From an uncultured Pirellulaceae bacterium (GTDB lineage Bacteria > Planctomycetota > Planctomycetia > Pirellulales > Pirellulaceae): DNA of 64,000 nucleotides. Shown piece by piece: positions 40,863 to 50,222 of this stretch. How positions within the stretch are numbered: position 1 is the first letter of the stretch; every line of letters begins with the position of its first letter. The stretch is taken from contig CALKCK010000010.1 in the NCBI GenBank assembly GCA_938083195.1, positions 62,001 through 126,000 of the forward strand, written 5' to 3'. The notes below the pieces were generated by a model. The model was not told the origin of the DNA, ran no database searches, and saw only the letters and a program-made list of their open reading frames with translations. A program made the position numbers and the translations under genes.

Positions 40863-41345
40863 TCCATCGTACTCCCGTTAGCTATTTGTCCATGACTTGC
40901 CGAGCATTTCCCAAGCTCGAACTGTCTCTATTTGCCAAACCAACGCTGGAAGAAAATCCCAAGATCTCTCCCCACGAATCTATTCAAAACAATCCAATTG
41001 ATCTGAAACTCGCAACATTGGTTACTCACGGAGTAACATCGTTAAAACGAATGACACGTTTGGTCATTCCACAGAAATCAATCCATCAATTTCAAAAAGC
41101 GTTCAGACTCTCCATTCCCAACTGCTTTTTGCTTCCCCACCAACCGAAAGGTGGAAGAATTTCCTCGTGGTTTATGATTTCGCGAAGATCCGCTTCGTCT
41201 TCCCGATACAAACTCCGTTTAAACGCCACAGCAGCATCTGAGCCCACAAGACTCAGTTTCGCCTTTGACTCCCCAAAACACTCAAATCATTGATTTTTCT
41301 GGCCATTTTGGGAGCCAACTCAAAAGCTGCCTTAAAGTGGCGGGA
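40863..41345 (-). other. About 480-nt structured leader of nrdA
   Basis: No convincing ORF lies here. Four compact hairpins are readable: GTTACTC/GAGTAAC (41021-41037, three-nt loop), AATGAC/GTCATT (41050-41068), CCACC/GGTGG with a bulged CTTCC extension (41132-41156), and CGAAG/CTTCG (41183-41197). They lie within the inferred 5' UTR. They might be regulatory RNA or chance; no known riboswitch consensus was matched. Confidence 0.45.
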
Positions 41346-41392
41346 ACCCAATATATCGACGTTTGGGATTCTGTCAACACAAAATGTTGTGC
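41346..41392 (-). promoter_or_regulatory. nrdAB promoter with two NrdR boxes
   Basis: On the minus strand TTGACA (41377-41372), 16 bp and TATATT (41355-41350) form a near-consensus promoter. Two NrdR-box-like sequences overlap it. ACACAAAATGTTGTGC (41377-41392) matches the ACACWATATATWGTGT-type consensus at 13 of 16 positions. ACCCAATATATCGACG (41346-41361) matches at 11. They start 31 bp apart (three helical turns), the spacing reported for NrdR repression of RNR genes. Confidence 0.8.
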
Positions 41393-41801
41393 TTTATTGT
41401 GCTTGCAGTTGTATCGATCACAGAAAGATTAGACTTCACAAAATCCTAAATCATTAGAGAAGAAATTCGTTTAACACGGCTTTTTCCAAGGTCCTTGACA
41501 AGCTCCGGAAACGCTACATCTGGTGCCAGCAACTGATTGCTAGCATTAAAAAATTGGCATGCTTTTCGCTCCCCGCGATCTTCCAGAATTCATCGCGAAT
41601 GGAATTCCACCGATCCCAACAAGACGCTAGTCTTTTTGCTACACAGACAAACCAAAATGATGACTCAAAAAGATAATTTGCGACGCTCAAAAAACTAACA
41701 AGCTCTACCCAAAAAGCTTGCAAACCATTCGCCAATTCTTCAAGATTTAATTTCACTCAACGTTCTACAGCGTCAAAACACATCCGCTGTCTTAAATACC
41801 A

Positions 41802-42587
41802 ATGCCTTTCCGCAACGTCCAACAAAACCTCTCATCGATTGTGCTAAACCGCCAGTTTGCACCGGAAGCCCGAACCCGCGCGACCGAGGCTGTTTACCAC
41901 TACATGCGCACCAATGCCCGAAGCATTGACCGAGGTAATTTCAGCAATTTGTGCAGCTCAGACCTGGGCCTCCTATTTCAAATCAATGATGAATATTTTT
42001 TCGAAGGCGAGGTCGCTAAACTCTGCGAACGCATTGCCCACCGACCGCTCTCGTTTCGACTTTCCACTCGCATGACTTCCGCGGGTGGAATGACCACGAT
42101 GCAAACCTCAAAGATACGAAGAAAACCGCAAATCGATTTTGAAATCGCCATTGCCACAACTCCCCTTTTCGCTTCTTTTCGTGACGATGAAAATGCGATT
42201 GTCAGTGGAATTCAATGCAACGATCGGCTGGAAGCATTGCAAAGAATTATGGAACATGAAATGGTCCATCTGATTGAAATGCTTTTATGGACCAACTCAA
42301 ACTGCTCGGCCAATCCATTTAAAAACATCGTACGTCGATTTTTTGGGCACACTGAGTCCAAGCACCAACTTCTAACCCCCAGAGACCTGGCAAAAAAGAA
42401 ACTGGGCATTTCCCCCGGCGACCAAGTCCAATTTCATGCTGACGGATTGATCATTCAGGGACACGTCAATCGAATTACGAAACGAGCGACGGTTCTCGTC
42501 CCTCACGCCCGCGGACAACAGTATGACGACGGGAAGAAATACAAGAAGTATTACGTCCCACTAAACCGACTAAAACGAGCCTCTTAG
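41802..42587 (+). CDS. SprT-like zinc metalloprotease-type protein
   Basis: A 261-residue protein with the zinc-binding helix RIMEHEMVHLIEMLLW (about residues 147-162, an HExxH motif). This is typical of SprT/Spartan-like proteins, which may process proteins or DNA-protein crosslinks. The N-terminal 90 residues include several Phe/Arg-rich helices. The C-terminal part (KLGISPGDQVQFHADGLIIQ, about 199-218) looks like a small beta-barrel domain. Target is unknown. The gene is divergent from nrdA across a 940-nt gap and ends beside a 15-bp tandem duplication. Confidence 0.8.
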   Translation: MPFRNVQQNLSSIVLNRQFAPEARTRATEAVYHYMRTNARSIDRGNFSNLCSSDLGLLFQINDEYFFEGEVAKLCERIAHRPLSFRLSTRMTSAGGMTTMQTSKIRRKPQIDFEIAIATTPLFASFRDDENAIVSGIQCNDRLEALQRIMEHEMVHLIEMLLWTNSNCSANPFKNIVRRFFGHTESKHQLLTPRDLAKKKLGISPGDQVQFHADGLIIQGHVNRITKRATVLVPHARGQQYDDGKKYKKYYVPLNRLKRAS

Positions 42588-42588
42588 C

Positions 42589-42618
42589 CACACTGCTGCA
42601 AATCACACTGCTGCAAAT
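42589..42618. repeat. Perfect 15-bp tandem duplication after the SprT-like gene
   Basis: CACACTGCTGCAAAT occurs twice without a gap (42589-42603, 42604-42618), starting 2 nt after the stop codon. It is upstream of the terminator shared with the next gene. Confidence 0.88.
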
Positions 42619-42628
42619 CTGAGGGCAC

Positions 42629-42662
42629 AAAAAAAGCCGGGTGAATCGCATTCCCCCGGCTT
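42629..42662 (-). terminator. Intrinsic terminator of the Cys/Gly-rich secreted protein gene
   Basis: AAGCCGGG (42634-42641) pairs with CCCGGCTT (42655-42662). On the minus strand it runs into seven T's. It could also act, more weakly, for the plus-strand SprT-like gene that ends nearby. Confidence 0.88.
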
Positions 42663-42694
42663 ATCAACTCGAATTGTTTTTGCTTTCGCAGCAA

Positions 42695-43870
42695 TTACGG
42701 ATTAACGGGAGAAACAGGTGTTGCCCCTCCGTCGCCAGCAAGTGCGATGACACCGACCGTCAAACCGCCAATGGCGACTAGCCGGCCAATACCTCGTCCG
42801 CCAACTCCACCCGCACCACCGCCACCAAAAATCCCGCCTCCGCAACCGGGAGCAGGCGAGCAGCAAGAATCTGCTACTGGGCCGCAGCTACCACAGGCTC
42901 CGCCACAAGCGATCGACTGACCAATATATTCAATTGAGGCGCTCTCGTACACGAATTCTTCTTCAATGGCGACTTCTGGAACAATGTCCTGCCGAGCAGC
43001 AACATAAACAACCAAACTCTCGCCGTAACGAGGCGTCATCTCACCCGCCGTTGAAACGAAGCTTCCTTTGAGAGCTTGATCAGCAACCTCTACCGCCTCA
43101 AACCCGACAACTGCAGCAGCATTCACTCCAGCGGCAACCATGCCGTAAATCCCCGGCTCAACACCAGGAACAACATACTCTCCATCGTCTCCGCTCATTA
43201 CGCTGGCGACAGAAACACCGTCCTTAAGAATATCAATCTGCATTTGAGCGATGCCGCTTCCATTCAAATCCAGTACTCTTCCGATTAAGTTACCATCCAT
43301 TACGAGAACTCGATTAGCCCCCGCTTCGGACAGTTCGGAACCACCAACTTCGGGTAGCCCGGCTTCCGCTTGAATTCGCTTGTTGATCAACCGGTCGACC
43401 GCTTTGACTTCGGGTACGGCAGCGACTTCTACCACCTCTGAATGTTTGCCAGTGGAATCCGACAGGACTCGAACACTGTAAGCAGCGTAGCCGTTCTCAC
43501 CCGATGCAATGAACGAGTAAACCCCCTCAGGAACATCGTTGATACTGAAGACGCCGTCTGAATTCGTTTTCCCTTGGCGAATCGTCTTTCCGTCTTTGAC
43601 AAACCGAACCACAAGATCTGAAAGCCCACGATCGGATTGGTCGGAGGCAAACGAGACCACACGTCCGTCGACGCCTCCTATTCGATTCAATGCGACGGTG
43701 TGACACCGCTCAACACCGATGTTCGACAACTCGGAGACCACCGGAGTGACTTCCAAGCTAATTGGCGTGGCGTTTGCGATCCGCTGGTGTGCTGTGGCGG
43801 CCGCTGTGACTGCCAATGGGAGCGCCACCAATGCGAAACCGTACTTTGTGATATTCCAAAAATTGCTCAT
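42695..43870 (-). CDS. Secreted protein with carboxypeptidase-regulatory-like (Cna B/SdrD-like) repeats and Cys/Gly-rich tail
   Basis: A 391-residue exported protein: signal peptide about residues 1-28 (ITKYGFALVALPLAVTAAAT). Two beta-sandwich units of the kind GVFSINDVPEGVYSFIASG (about 120-138) and GEYVVPGVEPGIYGMVAAG (about 227-245) follow, in the style of carboxypeptidase regulatory or SdrD B-type domains. Near residue 325 a cluster of six Cys in about 20 residues (C-G-G-A-C-G-S-C and S-C-C, then P-G-C) leads into a Gly-rich run. A hydrophobic segment (LVAIGGLTVGVIALAG) could be a membrane anchor. The product may be a cell-surface or matrix protein; function is unknown. Confidence 0.78.
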   Translation of the reverse strand: MSNFWNITKYGFALVALPLAVTAAATAHQRIANATPISLEVTPVVSELSNIGVERCHTVALNRIGGVDGRVVSFASDQSDRGLSDLVVRFVKDGKTIRQGKTNSDGVFSINDVPEGVYSFIASGENGYAAYSVRVLSDSTGKHSEVVEVAAVPEVKAVDRLINKRIQAEAGLPEVGGSELSEAGANRVLVMDGNLIGRVLDLNGSGIAQMQIDILKDGVSVASVMSGDDGEYVVPGVEPGIYGMVAAGVNAAAVVGFEAVEVADQALKGSFVSTAGEMTPRYGESLVVYVAARQDIVPEVAIEEEFVYESASIEYIGQSIACGGACGSCGPVADSCCSPAPGCGGGIFGGGGAGGVGGRGIGRLVAIGGLTVGVIALAGDGGATPVSPVNP

Positions 43871-44083
43871 GTTTTTACCGTTCTAAGCTGCTCATTCAAT
43901 GATGTTTTGTTGCGTTTTCGAAACGCACCGAGAGGCATCCGCCCAAATCTAGGCGTAATAACCCTTACAATCTGATGTTAGATTAGTCAGACTCCCGCTT
44001 ATAGTCAAGGAGTTTTTTACTTGAAAATGAAAAACTTAGGCAAGCTGGGGACAGGATTGAAAACCTCGATTTATCAAGCAAAA

Positions 44084-44953
44084 TCATTGATTTCGCTTAG
44101 AGATCACACCAACTTCGGGGGAACTGGCCGATGCGTAACGAGACATTGGAATGCGACCGCTTTGATAAGCCAACCGCCCCGCTTTCACACCATGCTTCAT
44201 CGCCTCAGCCATTCGAACCGGAGCGTCAGCTCTGGCGACGGCCGTATTAAGTAATACCGCATCAAACCCCAATTCCATGGCAACCGCAACATCACTTGCC
44301 GTTCCCACACCCGCATCAATGATAACTGGGTAGTCTGGATCCCCCTGCTTGAGGTCTTCAAGGATAATTTGCAGGCTATTTCGATTGATCACACCTAAAC
44401 CGGAACCAATTGGGCTCCCCGCCGGCATTACACTGGTTGCACCGGCGTCCTTGAGCCGTCGAGCGACGATCGGGTCATCACTCGAATAGCAAAGCACCTG
44501 AAACCCTTGCCCAACCAAGGTTTCGGTTGCTTTAAGGAGTTCTATCGGGTCAGGCAGAAGCGATCGACTGTCGCCAAGAACCTCCAATTTTACCCAGTCA
44601 GCACCAGGATTTTCCAACCCTCTGAGTATCTCACGCCCCATCTTGGCACATCTCACCGCGGTGTCTGCGTCATAGCAACCAGCAGTATTAGGCAACAGAA
44701 CAAATCTCTTTGGATCGACAAAATCTAATATGTTGCGTCCAGAACTGTCATGCAGTCGCTCGCGACGAACCGCAATAGTGACGCACTGTGTTTCTGCGAC
44801 CTCAAACGACTCACGCATCACCTCAAACGAGTCGTATTTTCCAGATCCTAGAATCAGCCGACTCTCAAAGGTGTGTCCGGCAATGCGGAATTCATCAAGC
44901 CCCACAGAGGCCTCAGGCGACTGGCTCGGCTTTTCCGAAATTGAATCTGTCAC
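44084..44953 (-). CDS. thiG: Thiazole synthase
   Basis: A 289-residue TIM-barrel enzyme that condenses deoxyxylulose-5-phosphate, a glycine-derived imine and ThiS thiocarboxylate to the thiamine thiazole. Hallmarks are [20 protein letters not shown] near residues 22-41, [18 protein letters not shown] and the [12 protein letters not shown] loop. The active-site Lys region WVKLEVLGD is present. It starts with GTG one base after the thiS stop (TAA-C-GTG), so it is translationally coupled. No thiF, thiH or thiO gene is in the window. No TPP riboswitch was seen upstream of the operon. Confidence 0.93.
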   Translation of the reverse strand: MTDSISEKPSQSPEASVGLDEFRIAGHTFESRLILGSGKYDSFEVMRESFEVAETQCVTIAVRRERLHDSSGRNILDFVDPKRFVLLPNTAGCYDADTAVRCAKMGREILRGLENPGADWVKLEVLGDSRSLLPDPIELLKATETLVGQGFQVLCYSSDDPIVARRLKDAGATSVMPAGSPIGSGLGVINRNSLQIILEDLKQGDPDYPVIIDAGVGTASDVAVAMELGFDAVLLNTAVARADAPVRMAEAMKHGVKAGRLAYQSGRIPMSRYASASSPEVGVISKRNQ

Positions 44954-44954
44954 G

Positions 44955-45158
44955 TTAGCCCCCTCCCACTAAGGTAACAATTTCCAATATATCCCCGTCG
45001 TTTACCTCGACTAGACAATGCGTGTCACGGGGTTGTAATTGCTGGTTAATTTCAACGGCAATCGCCCGAGAATTCATCCCGAGTGAATCGAGTAACTCCA
45101 CGATCGTCAGCCCTTTATCACAGGCCTGTTTTTTACCATTGATTGTCACATCTATCAC
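44955..45158 (-). CDS. thiS: Sulfur carrier protein ThiS
   Basis: A 67-residue ubiquitin-like protein ending in the obligatory Gly-Gly (VTLVGGG). The start is set at GTG 45158 ([10 protein letters not shown]), giving normal ThiS length; an in-frame ATG at 45212 would add 18 residues. Its C-terminal glycine is adenylated and converted to a thiocarboxylate for ThiG. It lies between lipA and thiG on the same strand, in a sulfur-cofactor cluster. Confidence 0.85.
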   Translation of the reverse strand: MIDVTINGKKQACDKGLTIVELLDSLGMNSRAIAVEINQQLQPRDTHCLVEVNDGDILEIVTLVGGG

Positions 45159-45330
45159 GTTGAAAGCTATCCGTTTTTTGAATGGGAACACTCCGGCAAA
45201 GGCCTTCCTCATAGGCCTTCCCTTGAGCCTCTGAACACGTCAATCGCTCCACTTCAACGACGAAACCGAACGACCGGCATTAAAAACTCAGGCTTCAGAC
45301 CAGCTTAAAATACCAATTTCGAGCTTCAAT

Positions 45331-46284
45331 TTAGAAGCTTTCAGCCATATCACGCGCGTGGTAACTACTCCGGACGAATGGGCCACTGGCAACTTTTTTG
45401 AATCCCATGCTCTTGGCCTTTTCGCCTAACATCGCGAATTCTTCCGGCGGAATGTAGCGAACTACCGGCAAATACCGATCCAACGAGGGCTGAAGGTATT
45501 GCCCAAGGGTCAAAAAGTCACAGCCAATATCGAGAAGGTCCGAAAGCACTTCGTAGACCTCTTCGTGTGTTTCCCCAAGCCCAAGCATCAATCCACTTTT
45601 TGTTTTGATCCCAGGATCGACTTCCTTTACTCGCTCGAGCAAACCAAGCGTCCAGCGATAATCCGATTTGGGGCCTCGCACGCGGCGGTACAAGCGAGGA
45701 ACCGTTTCAGCGTTGTGATTAAACACCTCGGGAGCGGATTCAATCACTCGATCCAATGCAGGTTTGTTATGTACAAAATCAGGGGTCAGCACCTCTACCG
45801 TTGCCCCCGTTTTCTCCCTCACGGCCACGACACACTGGTAAAAATGATCTGCCCCGCCGTCGGGTAGGTCGTCTCGAGTCACCGAGGTAATCACAACGTG
45901 CTTCAACCCAAGACGATGAGCCGCTTCTGCCACCCGGTCAGGCTCATCCAGCTCCAAAGCTCCCGGACGGCCACGCTCTACAGCACAAAAACCGCAGGGT
46001 CGCGTACAGGTCTTTCCAAGAATCATAAATGTTGCAGTTTGCTGCGAATAACATTCCATCCGGTTGGGACACTTCGCGTTATCACAAACCGTTTCAAGGT
46101 TGAGTTCATCAAGTAGCTTGGCGGTTGCTCCGACATTGTTCCCCTTGGGAATCTGACGCTTCAGCCATTTTGGCAATCTCGCAGATGTCTGGGGCGCACT
46201 CCCCCCCATCGAGCCACACGACCCACCACCACAAGATCCACCCTCGGTTGAATTTCCACCGTTAATTACGGGTAAACCGCTCAT
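45331..46284 (-). CDS. lipA: Lipoyl synthase
   Basis: A 317-residue radical-SAM enzyme that inserts sulfur into octanoyl chains to form lipoate on 2-oxoacid dehydrogenases and glycine cleavage. The first cluster is built by the CDNAKCPNRMECY triad (about residues 71-83). The radical-SAM CTRPCGFCAV motif is near 97-106. RSSYHARD near the C-terminus fits the auxiliary-cluster Ser ligand region. Residues about 8-32 are unusual: GGSCGGGSCGSMGG precedes the conserved part. The thiS-thiG genes follow. ATG 46284 is the only good start. Confidence 0.93.
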   Translation of the reverse strand: MSGLPVINGGNSTEGGSCGGGSCGSMGGSAPQTSARLPKWLKRQIPKGNNVGATAKLLDELNLETVCDNAKCPNRMECYSQQTATFMILGKTCTRPCGFCAVERGRPGALELDEPDRVAEAAHRLGLKHVVITSVTRDDLPDGGADHFYQCVVAVREKTGATVEVLTPDFVHNKPALDRVIESAPEVFNHNAETVPRLYRRVRGPKSDYRWTLGLLERVKEVDPGIKTKSGLMLGLGETHEEVYEVLSDLLDIGCDFLTLGQYLQPSLDRYLPVVRYIPPEEFAMLGEKAKSMGFKKVASGPFVRSSYHARDMAESF

Positions 46285-46728
46285 TGCAAACCTCTACTCT
46301 CAAAAACACAAACACAGGATTGGTTAGGCCGCGCTCGACACGCTCTCGGTTTCCACCGGCGAGCCGAACGAACTTATATCCGTCCAAGCCCAATGATAAT
46401 AACTCTTCACCGCAAAACGCCTGTTTTAAAAGGACTTGCGAGAAGGCTTTTGTATAACAAATTCGCCATTTCTAGCCCGCTCAGTCTAGGCTTTGCCGTG
46501 TTTTTTTGCCAGATGCTAAATTCAACCCATTTCCTACTCGTTTTCCCTGCGATTGTTCAAAAAATGGGCCCCACTCTCCGCCACCCATTACCGACCATCG
46601 ATGAGCGTTCCCAAAGATATTCCCCAGAGGCCACAGACGCCGTTTCCTCCTCAAGCTACGTTCAATAGTGTGTACCTCTCTCAATTTCTGGTGTAGATTT
46701 CAATAATCCAATCCACCGACGAATTGCC
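46285..46728. other. Divergent lipA-smpB intergenic region
   Basis: About 440 nt with no convincing gene, RNA or repeat. A plus-strand open frame of 91 codons (46393-46668) lacks an RBS and domain signs and is not counted. Both flanking genes should have promoters here, but no strong -35/-10 pair stood out. Confidence 0.35.
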
Positions 46729-47238
46729 ATGGCCGCCCAAAAGAAGAATAAAAATAAAACAAAAAAGAAGAGCGCCGACGACCAAAGTCAGGTCATTTGT
46801 GAAAATCGCAAAGCTCGTCACAAATATGAGATACTCCAGCAAGTCGAATGCGGGGTCATGCTCATTGGTAGCGAAGTTAAAAGTCTTCGCGAAGGAAACA
46901 TTTCTCTCAACGAAGCCTACGTTCGGGTTGAGAATCGAGAAATCTGGTTAATCGGGGCTGATATCGCCGAATACCGGCAAGCCAGTTTTTGGAATCACAA
47001 ACCAAAGCGGTCGCGAAAACTTCTCGTCCACCGAAGAGAATTGGACAAACTCTCGACCAAAGCCTTTGAAAAAGGGCTGACATTAATCCCACTTCGAATG
47101 TATTTCAACGCCCGAGGCATTGTCAAAGTCATGGTCGCAGTCGGTCGCGGCAAAAATCTACATGACAAACGTCAAACGCTGAAAGATGCGGATAACAAAC
47201 GTCGCCTCAGTCGCGAAATCCGCGATCGCAACCGTTAA
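46729..47238 (+). CDS. smpB: SsrA-binding protein
   Basis: A 169-residue basic protein of trans-translation that binds tmRNA and places it in the stalled ribosome. The core begins ENRKARHKYEILQ (residue about 25) and includes LIGSEVKSLREGNISLNEAYV and FEKGLTLIPLRMYFNARG. The tail is Lys/Arg-rich (KRRLSREIRDRNR), as needed in the mRNA channel. The N-terminal 20 residues are also Lys-rich, longer than typical. No tmRNA gene was found in the 200 nt around it, although smpB is sometimes next to ssrA. Confidence 0.95.
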   Translation: MAAQKKNKNKTKKKSADDQSQVICENRKARHKYEILQQVECGVMLIGSEVKSLREGNISLNEAYVRVENREIWLIGADIAEYRQASFWNHKPKRSRKLLVHRRELDKLSTKAFEKGLTLIPLRMYFNARGIVKVMVAVGRGKNLHDKRQTLKDADNKRRLSREIRDRNR

Positions 47239-47447
47239 ACAGTCCCGAAAAACTAAACGTTATTGAATTTAAAGAGAACGAATGATCTATTCTGGGCGTA
47301 CCACATTTTAGCAGATACGCTGTTAGCATAAATCAGCGCCAACGACCGGGGCGAAAAATACTCCCCGATACTGACAAAACGTTCTCAATGCTCCCCCTAC
47401 ATAGTTTTGTGGAAACCGCAATTCTCAAACCATCAAAAACATCCTGA

Positions 47448-48164
47448 ATGCTTAAGCTCAATCAAATTAAGAAAAGCTTCGTTCAACCGGACAAAAAACG
47501 GGTGCCAATCCTGGACATCCCCAAGTTCGAAATAAGGTCGGGCGAACAAGTCATCCTCATCGGTCCCAGTGGATGTGGAAAAACAACGATGCTCCACACG
47601 ATTGCCGGAATCACTCAACCTGATTCTGGGAAAGTGTTTCTCGATAACGTCGAATTAACTCGCTACTCAGAATCAGCCAGGGATCGAATTCGCGCGAACA
47701 AACTTGGCTATGTTTTTCAGACATTCAACTTACTGCCCGGTTTCTCAGCTTATGAGAATGTCATCCTAGGAATGACTTTCGCCAGTAAGAAAAGATCACC
47801 CGAACGCGCAAAAGCACTGCTAGATCGAGTTGGATTGGGCCATCGCCTCAACAACAAACCGCACCAGTTATCGGTTGGCGAACAACAACGTGTCGCCGTC
47901 GCACGCGCCCTGGCCAACCGTCCCTTACTCCTTCTGGCCGATGAACCCACCGCCAATGTCGACCCGGGGAATCAGCAACAGATTATCGACCTGATCAAAT
48001 CAAGTTGTGAAACGGAAGGAATAGCACTTCTGATGGTGACGCACTCGATGGAGGTTGCTGAACAATTTGAACGTGTCGAAAGGCTCGACCAACTGAATCT
48101 GGTTGTTGGCGACGCCAAGTCAAGACCACCGGGAAACACAACCGCCCAGCAACCCACTCCTTAA
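47448..48164 (+). CDS. ABC transporter ATP-binding protein (LolD/MacB-like)
   Basis: A 238-residue ATPase. Walker A is GPSGCGKTT (about residues 38-46), the signature is [12 protein letters not shown], and Walker B is LLLADEPT with the D-loop following. The Q-loop lies in [16 protein letters not shown]. It belongs to the family that powers MacB, LolCDE and FtsEX exporters, where ATP drives movement of periplasmic domains rather than substrate uptake. The permease follows after 41 nt. The last 20 residues are Pro/Ser-rich. Partner genes suggest an envelope function. Confidence 0.92.
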   Translation: MLKLNQIKKSFVQPDKKRVPILDIPKFEIRSGEQVILIGPSGCGKTTMLHTIAGITQPDSGKVFLDNVELTRYSESARDRIRANKLGYVFQTFNLLPGFSAYENVILGMTFASKKRSPERAKALLDRVGLGHRLNNKPHQLSVGEQQRVAVARALANRPLLLLADEPTANVDPGNQQQIIDLIKSSCETEGIALLMVTHSMEVAEQFERVERLDQLNLVVGDAKSRPPGNTTAQQPTP

Positions 48165-48166
48165 GA

Positions 48167-48196
48167 CTCACAGCTTTAAGACACCCAGCTTTAAGA
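48167..48196. repeat. Imperfect 15-bp tandem duplication between the ABC genes
   Basis: CTCACAGCTTTAAGA (48167-48181) is followed by CACCCAGCTTTAAGA (48182-48196), 13 of 15 identical, just after the ATPase stop codon and 9 nt before the permease ATG. It resembles the duplications at 42589, 21956, 3981 and 57113. Confidence 0.8.
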
Positions 48197-48205
48197 TCAA
48201 GCAGT

Positions 48206-50005
48206 ATGAATTCAATTAAGATCGCATGGCGGAGCATCCAACAACGTGGCTTTGGGTCACTACTGACCGTTGTTTCAATGAGCCTCGGTGTCACGATGGT
48301 CGTCGCTGTGCTCACGATCCACGGAGTCGTTTCCCAGTCATTTCGAGCCAACAACAGCTTTGGCTACAACATCATCGTCGGCGCCCGTGGCGGCGGCCTC
48401 CAATTGACCTTGAACTCCGTCTACTACCTTAGCAAACCCGTCGAGAACATTCCTTACGAATATTACCTGGCCTTTTGCGACAAAGAAACACGCGGACGGG
48501 AGCTTAAGAATTCGATTGCCTACCATGCCAAACAAACCGTCGACGAAACAATGGCGCTGACCTCACCAGCGCTTCCTGGTCCCGTTGGCTTCGGCGCGGC
48601 ACTCTCAGACGCGCTAATCAAAGACGTCTTTGATTTCCAACAAACGTCGGCAATGAAACTCAATGAGCGCGGGCTTTACAAACGCTACACCCATATTGCC
48701 GTGCCCTTGTGTCAAGGCGATTACTACGTCGATCCAGAAACGCAACTCGCTTTTCGGTGCGTTGGAACCACACCCAACTTTTTCACCGACTTGGTTCTCG
48801 ACATCGATTCAGATAAGAAATTCGAGTTCGCCGAAGGAAGAAATTTCGTCGAAAAAAGCGACGACAATGGACTCTTTGAATGCGTCGTTGGCTCGATCGT
48901 CGCCGATCGCTGCGACATTAAAATTGGTGACAAACTACAAGCCACTCACGGCGACCCCAACAGCAGCAGTGCCCACATTCACGAACAAGATTACACCGTT
49001 GTGGGAATTATCGATGGCACAGGCACACCCAACGACCGAGTCGTCTTTTTGAATATGGAAGGATTCTTCCTCATGGAAGATCATGCCAAGACAATTGAAA
49101 AAGATGGCGTTCTGAAAACAGAAGATGATCTCAACGAAGAAACTCAAGATGAGGTCGCACTCGATCCGCTCGACGATTCGTTTTTTGATGACGAAGGGGA
49201 TGCTCCTGAGATTGTCGACGACAACCCCGCCGCCCCAACCGACCAACCAACTCCTGTAACTCCGCAACTCTCCGAGGAAGAGGAGTTCGCTAGAAAACAA
49301 AATGCAACGAGGATCCCGCTGCCTATCGAACAAAGAGAGGTCACTTCGATTTTAGTTCGCACTTCGCTTGCCGATGAAGTCGGCGCTATTGGCTATTTTT
49401 TACCCGGACAAATTAACGAAGGCGACCTCGAAACAACACTAGACTGGACGTCCTATCGACCAGAGAGATCTCAAAAAGCAGCCCAAGCAGTAAACCCAGT
49501 CATGGAAGTTGCCTCCCTGTTTCAAGTGTTCGTCGACCCAATCCGCTGGCTACTGCTGGGACTCACCTGCATGATCTGCATCGTCTCTGCCCTCACCATC
49601 CTCGTGGGAATCTACAACTCCATGAACCAAAGGAAGCACGAGATCGCCGTGATGCGAGCCCTCGGTGCCAACCGAACAAGGGTCATGAGTATTATTCTTT
49701 GCGAATCGGTTTTGCTAGCACTGATGGGTGGTTTGCTCGGGTGGTTCCTCGGCCACAGCCTTAATGGCCTCCTTGGATCGAATGTAGAAAACTCGACCGG
49801 AGTCCCATTAGGCTTCTTCGATTTTGCTCCTGCAGTCGACATTTCAGTGCTAACTCTCGGTTTTATCCCCGATAGCCTCATCAGCGGCTCGGTCTCACCT
49901 GAACTGCTAGTGATCCCCGGCTTGATGCTGCTCGCCGTACTCGTCGGTATCTACCCAGCAATATCAGCCTACCGAACTGATGTCTCCAAATCCCTTGGGA
50001 AATAG
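48206..50005 (+). CDS. ABC transporter permease, FtsX/MacB-like
   Basis: A 599-residue permease. Membrane segment 1 is at about 18-41; a large periplasmic part runs to about 430; membrane segments 2-4 lie at about 445-470, 495-520 and 565-595. The RKHEIAVMRALGANR coupling helix (476-490) is the FtsX-type hallmark. Inside the periplasmic domain is an acidic low-complexity insert (about 300-365, rich in Asp and Glu, then Pro). A His-x-His pair (AHIHEQD) is at 257-259, which might bind metal. It pairs with the ATPase upstream. The substrate is unknown. Confidence 0.88.
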   Translation: MNSIKIAWRSIQQRGFGSLLTVVSMSLGVTMVVAVLTIHGVVSQSFRANNSFGYNIIVGARGGGLQLTLNSVYYLSKPVENIPYEYYLAFCDKETRGRELKNSIAYHAKQTVDETMALTSPALPGPVGFGAALSDALIKDVFDFQQTSAMKLNERGLYKRYTHIAVPLCQGDYYVDPETQLAFRCVGTTPNFFTDLVLDIDSDKKFEFAEGRNFVEKSDDNGLFECVVGSIVADRCDIKIGDKLQATHGDPNSSSAHIHEQDYTVVGIIDGTGTPNDRVVFLNMEGFFLMEDHAKTIEKDGVLKTEDDLNEETQDEVALDPLDDSFFDDEGDAPEIVDDNPAAPTDQPTPVTPQLSEEEEFARKQNATRIPLPIEQREVTSILVRTSLADEVGAIGYFLPGQINEGDLETTLDWTSYRPERSQKAAQAVNPVMEVASLFQVFVDPIRWLLLGLTCMICIVSALTILVGIYNSMNQRKHEIAVMRALGANRTRVMSIILCESVLLALMGGLLGWFLGHSLNGLLGSNVENSTGVPLGFFDFAPAVDISVLTLGFIPDSLISGSVSPELLVIPGLMLLAVLVGIYPAISAYRTDVSKSLGK

Positions 50006-50222
50006 CAAAGTCTCAAATCTCAGTAATTTCCTTCACTTTTTGGGGGATTTTAACATATCTTTGCAATAGCTCGTTTTCTTTTTTTTGCCAAAACCGATAC
50101 GATAACCGCTGCGTAGAAGGGCGGAAACAAGTTCGTGAGTACCAGGCGGAAACAACAACCTGCCCGCAGTCTTCCCGTCAGGCACCGAAATACAACTCTC
50201 CACGAAAAACCAAATCCGTTTT

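Noticed and set aside
40886..41293. Plus-strand frame of 135 codons opposite the nrdA leader
   Set aside because: No RBS or domain signs, antisense to the inferred leader transcript; composition looks random.
41514..41756. Minus-strand frame of 80 codons in the nrdA-SprT gap
   Set aside because: Low-complexity composition and no RBS or homology signs.
45159..45330. TPP riboswitch upstream of thiS-thiG
   Set aside because: No CTGAGA or related conserved TPP-riboswitch elements seen in this gap.
47239..47447. tmRNA gene next to smpB
   Set aside because: No tRNA-Ala-like ends or tag-peptide frame recognised; only a short CGGGG/CCCCG hairpin.
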